Assembly (NCBI GenBank): GCA_002401635.1 | Contig: NVTQ01000014.1 | Span: 1-6,837, forward strand | Source of the DNA: Pseudomonadota bacterium | GTDB lineage: Bacteria; Pseudomonadota; Zetaproteobacteria; Mariprofundales; Mariprofundaceae | Length of the DNA: 6,837 nucleotides | Direction of reading: 5' to 3' | In this document: in pieces, positions 1 through 4,923 of the stretch | How the letters are laid out: each line of letters starts with the position of its first letter | Position numbering within the stretch: the stretch's first letter is position 1 | Translations under genes and position numbers: made by a program | The notes under the pieces: model-generated | The model's input: the letters and a program-made list of their open reading frames with translations, nothing else | What the model was told of the DNA's origin: nothing | Databases searched by the model: none

Positions 1-3
1 TAA

Positions 4-73
4 CCTTCTCCCCTCAAGTGGGAGAAGGGACTAAACTCCCTCTCCCGCTTGAGGGAGAGGGTTGGGGTGAGGG
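4..73. repeat. Tandem pair of perfect hairpins, dispersed-repeat-like
   Basis: Two perfect 9-bp stems lie side by side. The first is CCTTCTCCC (4-12) with GGGAGAAGG (20-28) and a 7-base loop. The second is CCCTCTCCC (38-46) with GGGAGAGGG (53-61) and a 6-base loop, followed by a G-rich tail to about 73. The two units are also nearly complementary to each other (about 11-29 against 38-56), so the block can fold either as two small hairpins or as one long one. This CTCCC/GGGAG pattern with a TTGGGGTGAGGG tail resembles intergenic repeats found in many copies in proteobacterial genomes; that is recalled, not searched. It lies downstream of suhB. On the suhB strand no T-run follows, so a classical terminator is not supported, although the structure could protect a 3' end. 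Confidence 0.75.
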
Positions 74-149
74 TTTTCAAACAATGAAGTGTCATTTAGG
101 TGAATGCTTTTTTCTAAGGTAAATCAATTTATGAATCACTATAGTTACA

Positions 150-920
150 CTAAACCTTTAATAAAGACACAAATCTCTGATGCAGAATGCCATTGGCACA
201 CAAAATATTACCTTTTTCTAGATCAACCGTTGCGCCTTCCAAGTCGGTTACAATACCACCGGCTTCCTGCACCAAAAGAATGCCCGCTGCAATATCCCAA
301 GAACACAAACCAGCCTCCCAATACGCATCCAAACGCCCTGCTGCAACGTAAGCCAAGTCCAATGCTGCGGATCCACCACGACGGTAACCCTCAGCTTCAC
401 GCATGCATGCATCCATGCGCTTCATAAAATCATCCATATGTGTGCGGCGACGATAAGGTGGTAATCCCGAAGCAAAAATAGCATGCCCAACCTGCCCCGC
501 TTCAGCCACACGCAAACGACGGCGATTTAAAAAAGCACCATTACCACGTTGCGCTTCAAAGGTTTCATCCTTAATAGGATCATGAACCACTGCCAAAAAC
601 GGTTTGCCATCACGCCATGCTGAAATGGAAACTGCAAAATGGGGGTAACCATGTATAAAGTTGGTTGTGCCATCCAGTGGGTCAATATACCACTGAATCG
701 AAGCCTTGGGATTCACACGTTTTGATTCTTCGGCCACAATACCGTGATCTGGGTAATGACGACGAATCTCGTTCAAAATAAGCTTTTCGGCCTTTTGATC
801 GATCTCAGTTACAAAATCACGGTCTTTCTTTTCTCGAATTTTTAGATCAGAGCGTTCATCAAAACTTCGCGCAATCAAATCACCTGCCTTACGGGCAGCT
901 CGCACAGCAACATACAACAT
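150..920 (-). CDS. suhB: Inositol monophosphatase family protein (SuhB-like)
   Basis: This 256-residue protein belongs to the Mg2+-dependent inositol monophosphatase family, which hydrolyses myo-inositol 1-phosphate and related phosphates in the cytoplasm. The family motifs are complete: AEES at 63-66 (metal ligand E64), the IDPLDGT signature at 79-85 (D80, D83), and SWDIAAG at 207-213 (D209). The stretch RRGGSAALDLAYVAAGRLDA (180-199) closely parallels E. coli SuhB, as does the opening AVRAARKAG. Length is slightly below the E. coli protein (267), through a shorter N- and C-terminus rather than loss of core. The ATG start is supported by GGAG six bases upstream. In E. coli SuhB also joins the Nus antitermination complex on rRNA operons; whether this copy does so cannot be told from sequence. 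The gene is divergent from the kinase gene and appears monocistronic here. Family assignment is firm; the exact in vivo substrate is not. Confidence 0.95.
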   Translation of the reverse strand: MLYVAVRAARKAGDLIARSFDERSDLKIREKKDRDFVTEIDQKAEKLILNEIRRHYPDHGIVAEESKRVNPKASIQWYIDPLDGTTNFIHGYPHFAVSISAWRDGKPFLAVVHDPIKDETFEAQRGNGAFLNRRRLRVAEAGQVGHAIFASGLPPYRRRTHMDDFMKRMDACMREAEGYRRGGSAALDLAYVAAGRLDAYWEAGLCSWDIAAGILLVQEAGGIVTDLEGATVDLEKGNILCANGILHQRFVSLLKV

Positions 921-1060
921 TTAAAACTCCAAAACCTACATCCAAGATTTCACGCACTATAACCTTCAATGCACTGAAAATCACCACTGGTAACGTCTCC
1001 TGAGTTGTCTATACTCGGCTAAGGTACAATAAAGGGGTAGGTTTACTCGGGGAGAGAGCA
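921..1060. promoter_or_regulatory. Divergent intergenic region, suhB / hybrid kinase
   Basis: This stretch separates two divergent genes and must carry promoters for both. On the minus strand TATAGT (956-961) could be a -10 for suhB, leaving a leader of about 30 bases, but no good -35 sits at the right distance. On the plus strand TATACT (1010-1015) and TACAAT (1025-1030) are -10-like; TTGTCT (1005-1010) is too close to the second (14 bases). ACTCGG occurs twice, at 1013 and 1045, 32 bases apart. A strong Shine-Dalgarno-like GGGGAGAG lies at 1049-1056. The assignment rests mainly on gene arrangement; the individual boxes are weak. Confidence 0.35.
927..930 (-). promoter_or_regulatory. Ribosome binding site of suhB
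   Basis: GGAG on the minus strand, six bases before the ATG at 920. This supports the short N-terminus chosen for suhB. Confidence 0.6.
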
Positions 1061-1075
1061 CTGAAACAACATATA

Positions 1076-3172
1076 TTGCATCATTGGATGGCTCATGCGG
1101 CTCCCGCACATACCCAAGGTCTGATTCCCAACCAGTTCCAACAAACTTGGACGCGCTTGGTGCTCATTATTTTTGGGGCAGCATATATATGGTTGCATGG
1201 CAGTCTATTTGCGAACTATCAAACGCTGTGCTTGAGCGCTGTAAGTATTTATATCGTGTGGCAACTCTACACACTCATCGATATACCTCGCCGCCCACTA
1301 TCCACCACACGATTCCTTATCTCTCCCGTATTGGATGCTTTGTTGATTGCCATTGGGATTATTCTCGATAACGGGCAAAACAGCGGTATTTTTCTATTCT
1401 ATTTTGTTATGATTATGAGCAATGGTGTGCGCTTCGGCAATCCCATGTTGCTCTATTCTCAAGCTCTGGCATTACTTTCTTACCTTTTTACCTGCGCCTT
1501 TACCTTTTTAAACCCGCATCTATCTCTCGATATGCCTCTTTTATTGCTACAAGTATTATCCCTGCTACTGCTCCCCTATTATATTTATGTTATAAGCAAA
1601 CACGCCAAAGCATCATTCAACGCAAAAAAACAAGCTCAAAATATGTCTTTTGGCATGCTTGATCGCAGCCCTGCACCTATTTTCACCTTTCAAAAAAATG
1701 TGGGCGACGTTCCCCGTATTACTTACGCAAACACAGCAATGCAGCATATTTACCGTGATGATCTAACCACACTTATTGGTGAACAAGTCGATATTATTGC
1801 GCTTATGGAAGATGGTAACGAGGTTATTAAAGCCTGCCAGAATAGTTTGCTTGATTTCCATAACAAACCTTCACAGTTTTATATTCGTGCTCGTAATGCC
1901 AATCATCAAAAACTGCAACTTATGGGGCAAACCAGCAGCTTACATTTGCAAGGAAAAACAGTGGGCATCTGTTTTCTTGTCGATATTACTCAAAGTGAAG
2001 CCGTGCACTCTAGCATGGAAAAAAATATGCATGAAAGTCACGTAAGCACCCTGATTGCGGGCATTGCCCATGACTTTCGTAACATCCTCACCAGCATCAT
2101 AGGCTCCGCTGAAGTGATGCAATTCACGATTAAAGATCAAAGCATTAGCGATCAGTTGGGGTTAATTATTGCCGCAGGTGAACGCGGCTCGGACATGGTT
2201 TCAAATATTTTATCACAAAACATGCCCGCCGCAGATAGCAATCCAACGGATAACCAAGCCATATATCAATCTTTAACCAGCATGATTAATCTTTTGCGTA
2301 TTCAATTACCCGCACATATTCAATTACAGCTTGATATTGAAAAAGGTTTACCATCAGCCCGTATCAATCTAACGCAATTAGAACAGATTTTAATGAATTT
2401 AATCAAAAATGCCACCGAGTCTATGCATAACCCAGGTCGCATTGATATACAACTACGTGCAGATTTTCATCACGCATTAGCCAAAAAACATTTACCTGCA
2501 CTTAATATTTATATTCAAGATGAAGGTAAAGGCATTGCCCCTGAAGATATGCATGAAATTACCAAGCCTTTTTGGACATCACGTTCACAAGAAGGCGGCA
2601 CAGGGCTGGGACTGACCATGGTACAACGTATTGTTCATAACAGTGGCGGCGAGTTGGATGTTCAATCTACTTTAGGAAAGGGCACCCAAATTAGCATTAC
2701 TATCCCGCCCGCTGGCAGCAACCAAGACCACTTAAATAAAACGTCTAAAAGCGAGCCTTGCACAACAAACAAAGCTCCCAACAAACATACTAAAAACATG
2801 CTTCCGTGGCATATTCTCCTCGTAGATGACAGCTCGGTCGTACTGCGTATACACCAGAGTTTGCTCGAACGTATGGGACATAAAGTCACCACTGCAGAGA
2901 GCGCTGAAAGTGCCTTAGAGATTTATCAGTCATCCATAAAAAATAAAACCGATGTATTTGATTTGATGGTAACCGACTTTCAAATGGGCGGTATGGACGG
3001 GCTCGATTTAACTAAATTTATTCGCAAACACAGTAGCCACCTACCCATTCTCATGGTGACTGCCTATGGCGATGCAGAAAAGTTACAGCAGTGTCAGGAG
3101 TTTCATATCAATATACTTAGCAAGCCTACCTCCTACAAAAAGCTAGCTGCAGAAATTATTAAGCTTCAATAG
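1076..3172 (+). CDS. Hybrid sensor histidine kinase/response regulator with RpfC-like membrane sensor
   Basis: A 698-residue inner-membrane signalling protein. Residues about 27-174 form five or six hydrophobic helices with short loops and a SNGVRFGN motif (115-122), an arrangement that resembles the N-terminal sensor of RpfC, which detects the fatty-acid signal DSF. A PAS-like segment follows (about 189-307, ending VDITQ). The kinase core has phospho-acceptor H332 in AHDFRN, an N box (NLIKNATE, 441-448), G1 DEGKGI (482-487), KPFWTSR (497-503) and G2 GGTGLGL (507-513). After a polar linker (546-577) comes a receiver domain with acidic pair D584/D585, phospho-acceptor D634, T662 and K683; all key residues are present. 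No HPt domain follows, unlike RpfC. Start is uncertain: the TTG used here and ATG at 1088 lack a Shine-Dalgarno sequence, whereas GGGGAGAG (1049-1056) is ideally placed for an in-frame CTG at 1061. The ligand and downstream partner are unknown. The 3' end overlaps convergent truA by 14 bases. Confidence 0.92.
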   Translation: MHHWMAHAAPAHTQGLIPNQFQQTWTRLVLIIFGAAYIWLHGSLFANYQTLCLSAVSIYIVWQLYTLIDIPRRPLSTTRFLISPVLDALLIAIGIILDNGQNSGIFLFYFVMIMSNGVRFGNPMLLYSQALALLSYLFTCAFTFLNPHLSLDMPLLLLQVLSLLLLPYYIYVISKHAKASFNAKKQAQNMSFGMLDRSPAPIFTFQKNVGDVPRITYANTAMQHIYRDDLTTLIGEQVDIIALMEDGNEVIKACQNSLLDFHNKPSQFYIRARNANHQKLQLMGQTSSLHLQGKTVGICFLVDITQSEAVHSSMEKNMHESHVSTLIAGIAHDFRNILTSIIGSAEVMQFTIKDQSISDQLGLIIAAGERGSDMVSNILSQNMPAADSNPTDNQAIYQSLTSMINLLRIQLPAHIQLQLDIEKGLPSARINLTQLEQILMNLIKNATESMHNPGRIDIQLRADFHHALAKKHLPALNIYIQDEGKGIAPEDMHEITKPFWTSRSQEGGTGLGLTMVQRIVHNSGGELDVQSTLGKGTQISITIPPAGSNQDHLNKTSKSEPCTTNKAPNKHTKNMLPWHILLVDDSSVVLRIHQSLLERMGHKVTTAESAESALEIYQSSIKNKTDVFDLMVTDFQMGGMDGLDLTKFIRKHSSHLPILMVTAYGDAEKLQQCQEFHINILSKPTSYKKLAAEIIKLQ

Positions 3173-3983
3173 CATTATTGTTTTCTTTACCAATCAAGTC
3201 TCTTGCAGAAAATGCAGGATAAACAGCATCTGAGAAATAAAGTCCTTGCGCTGGTGCTGTGGCGGCTGCAATAGCACGATTCTTCTGCTGCATAAGCTCT
3301 GGCATATAATCAGCTTGCCATTTACCCGTACCAACTTGCACAAGGTTTCCTACAATATTACGTACCATGTGATATAAAAAACCATCGGCATGAACATCAA
3401 TACGAACTTCCCAACCCTGCTGTCTTACAGTTAAATAACGAATGTCACGAACAGCACTGTGTGACTGGCAACCTGTCGCCTGAAATGCCCCGAAATCATG
3501 CACCCCCAACATATAATCAGCAGCCTGTTGCATGGCCTTTACATCCAATGTTCGCGGCATCCACCAATGCCGCCATGCAGACAAAACAGACGGTGTTGAA
3601 CGGTTCCATATTTTATAACAATAGCGCCTTTCCAAACATGAAAATCTAGCATGAAAATCATTTTCAACAGCGCATACGCCCATCACCACTACGCCATCGG
3701 GAAGCAACTGGTTTACACCTTGTGTATATGCCCGCGCAGAGCGCTGCCAGCGTGATTTGGATATATCAGCATGCACCAACATTGCTTCAGCATGCACCCC
3801 CGCGTCTGTACGCCCAGAAGCCATCGTTGAACGTCGGCAGCCCTCAATTTTACTTAATGCTTTCTCCAATACTTCTTGCACTGTGATGGCATTATCTTGG
3901 CGTTGCCAACCATGAAAAAAACGTCCATCAAACTCAATAACCATGGCAATGCGTTGTGTGTTAATGCTGGCATCTAATTCCAT
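3159..3983 (-). CDS. truA: tRNA pseudouridine(38-40) synthase TruA
   Basis: TruA converts uridines 38, 39 and 40 of the tRNA anticodon stem-loop to pseudouridine in the cytoplasm. The 274-residue protein carries the family signature GRTDAGVHA at 57-65, with catalytic aspartate D60. It also has the N-terminal fold marker EFDGRFFHGWQRQ (17-29), the RRYCYKIWN strand (119-127) with the active-site tyrosine region, and the C-terminal core FLYHMVRNIVGNLVQVGTG (202-220). Length is normal. The ATG at 3983 is chosen because the next methionine (M14) would cut into the conserved first strand. Its first 10 bases overlap the stop of the upstream EcfT-like gene, which indicates co-transcription and likely translational coupling. 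In many Gammaproteobacteria truA follows fimV directly; here one gene intervenes, and no trpF follows. The last 14 bases overlap the convergent kinase gene. Confidence 0.97.
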   Translation of the reverse strand: MELDASINTQRIAMVIEFDGRFFHGWQRQDNAITVQEVLEKALSKIEGCRRSTMASGRTDAGVHAEAMLVHADISKSRWQRSARAYTQGVNQLLPDGVVVMGVCAVENDFHARFSCLERRYCYKIWNRSTPSVLSAWRHWWMPRTLDVKAMQQAADYMLGVHDFGAFQATGCQSHSAVRDIRYLTVRQQGWEVRIDVHADGFLYHMVRNIVGNLVQVGTGKWQADYMPELMQQKNRAIAAATAPAQGLYFSDAVYPAFSARDLIGKENNNAIEA

Positions 3984-4672
3984 AAATAACGAACCCCAAA
4001 CTCAAATCCACCATATATAACGAGCAAACAACCCATATAATCCAAATGGCTATCTACGAGCTTATTTTGTGCTGTCATAGCTGTAAATTTAGGTTTATCC
4101 CATGAAAGCCATATAAACTTAGCCCGATGCCGAGAGTGTTTTTCCACAACAATGATTAGCTCAGTCATATAATACGCAAACTTCTTTATTTTCTTAGGCT
4201 CTAAACACCATGCTCGATACGTTCGTCGCACCAATATAGGCACTCGCCGTAGCATCATTGGCATTAATCGCAAATAAGGCGTGAGATAACGCTGCAAAAC
4301 ATCCACATGTGCAATGGCTTGCAACCATGCTTGCATGGGCAATAAACGCCCTAACAATACCGCACAAATAAACATCTCACATAAACGCAAACTTAAATAG
4401 AAACCCAACGTTAAACCTTCGTAACTTACAGGTATCGTAAAACCCACCCAAATAATTTCACCGGGTGTAAATAATATATGAAAAATAACGATTGGAACAA
4501 GAAGCCAGCGTAATATACGCCAACTTTTTATCCAGCCATAACAAACCTGCTGAATATTTCCCTCTAACAACCACATCAATAAAAAAAACAACAAAAGATG
4601 CATCAAAGACCAAATCCAAACATGCTCCACGAGCACAAGCACGATTAATAAACCAGCCAGCAACCATCTCAT
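3974..4672 (-). CDS. EcfT/CbiQ-like transmembrane protein, orphan
   Basis: A hydrophobic 232-residue protein resembling the T component (EcfT/CbiQ) of energy-coupling factor importers, which links ATPases to a vitamin- or metal-binding S component. Membrane segments are visible at about 3-16, 19-36, 52-70 and 84-108, with a possible last one near 205-222. Family-like features are FHILFTPGE (64-72) followed by PVSYEGL (81-87) and a long helical stretch, then the basic amphipathic region 118-150 (RYLTPYLRLMPMMLRRVPILVRRTYRAW) typical of the cytoplasmic coupling helices. A clear Ala-Arg-Gly coupling motif was not found; KHSRHRAKF (178-186) is the nearest candidate. The start at 4672 has AGGA eight bases upstream. 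The frame is open back to 4750, but those extra codons would cross a terminator hairpin and an inserted repeat. No ATPase or S-component gene is adjacent. It overlaps truA by 10 bases. The family call is by recalled pattern, so moderately sure. Confidence 0.72.
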   Translation of the reverse strand: MRWLLAGLLIVLVLVEHVWIWSLMHLLLFFLLMWLLEGNIQQVCYGWIKSWRILRWLLVPIVIFHILFTPGEIIWVGFTIPVSYEGLTLGFYLSLRLCEMFICAVLLGRLLPMQAWLQAIAHVDVLQRYLTPYLRLMPMMLRRVPILVRRTYRAWCLEPKKIKKFAYYMTELIIVVEKHSRHRAKFIWLSWDKPKFTAMTAQNKLVDSHLDYMGCLLVIYGGFEFGVRYLWN

Positions 4673-4680
4673 ACAGATCA

Positions 4681-4684
4681 TCCT
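4681..4684 (-). promoter_or_regulatory. Ribosome binding site deciding the start of the EcfT-like gene
   Basis: AGGA on the minus strand, eight bases before the ATG at 4672. It favours this start over the ATGs at 4681 and 4750, neither of which has a properly spaced Shine-Dalgarno sequence. Confidence 0.5.
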
Positions 4685-4691
4685 ACCACGC

Positions 4692-4716
4692 AAAAAAAAT
4701 AGGCAGTTAAACTGCC
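4692..4716 (-). terminator. Rho-independent terminator after fimV, just ahead of the EcfT-like gene
   Basis: On the minus strand GGCAGT-TTA-ACTGCC (4702-4716) forms a perfect 6-bp stem with a 3-base loop, followed by TA and a run of eight T (4692-4699). The stem is short but the T-run is strong. It is the natural end of the fimV transcript. It ends about 19 bases before the preferred start codon of the next gene, so that gene and truA need read-through or a promoter not recognised here. Confidence 0.7.
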
Positions 4717-4739
4717 CATTTTCTACTGCAAATATTCTT

Positions 4740-4743
4740 CTAA
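4740..4743 (+). repeat. Left copy of CTAA target-site duplication
   Basis: CTAA abuts the left terminal inverted repeat and recurs in the same orientation directly after the right one. Four bases alone are weak evidence, but position and orientation fit insertion of the 161-bp element. Confidence 0.55.
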
Positions 4744-4904
4744 CCCGCATTATTCATGAATCGCCGTGATGATCGCGCCGAAGCTTTGTTTGCAACGGAT
4801 TTTTTGCCATAAGTGCCGTAGCCACGCATACAGTCGATTGGCAAAGGATTCGTTGCGGACAAAGGGGCAAGCGAGGGCGCGGCAGCATTTATGAATAATG
4901 CGGG
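4744..4904. mobile_element. MITE-like 161-bp inverted-repeat element
   Basis: The ends are 17-base terminal inverted repeats: CCCGCATTATTCATGAA (4744-4760) and its complement at 4888-4904, matching at 16 of 17 positions. Identical CTAA tetranucleotides flank the element outside both ends (4740-4743 and 4905-4908), as expected for a 4-bp target-site duplication. Nested inverted blocks inside continue the symmetry: CGCGCC 4774-4779 with 4876-4881, CTTTGT 4784-4789 with 4859-4864, GCAACG 4792-4797 with 4851-4856, TTTGCC 4803-4808 with 4840-4845. The whole element can thus fold into one long imperfect hairpin. It encodes no protein. Ends beginning CCC and a 4-bp duplication would suit mobilisation by an IS1380-type transposase, but that is inference without a database match. 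It sits 19 bases past the fimV stop codon and ahead of the terminator. Confidence 0.75.
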
Positions 4905-4908
4905 CTAA
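4905..4908 (+). repeat. Right copy of CTAA target-site duplication
   Basis: CTAA directly outside the right terminal inverted repeat, matching the left flank in sequence and orientation. Confidence 0.55.
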
Positions 4909-4923
4909 TAGCAATTTAAAGTA

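Noticed and set aside
401..419. GCATGCATGCATCCATGC run inside suhB
   Set aside because: A short simple repeat inside a normal coding sequence; it does not disturb the frame and implies no function.
104..427. Plus-strand open frame overlapping suhB
   Set aside because: Antisense to a firmly identified suhB; the translation is rich in His/Pro and matches nothing recognised.
1013..1050. ACTCGG direct repeats 32 bases apart and the GAGT...ACTC dyad upstream of the kinase as an operator
   Set aside because: The repeats are only six bases long and the dyad has four- to five-base arms; both could occur by chance and no known regulator site is matched.
4673..4750. N-terminal extension of the EcfT-like protein to the ATG at 4750
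   Set aside because: The extra 26 codons run through the terminator hairpin and T-run, begin inside the terminal inverted repeat of the inserted element, encode no family-like sequence and have no ribosome binding site.
4725..4760. Hybrid promoter formed by the end of the inserted element (TTCATG, 17 bases, GAATAT on the minus strand)
   Set aside because: Only three of six bases match consensus in each box, and the terminator lies downstream of it, so it is not a convincing promoter for the EcfT-like gene.
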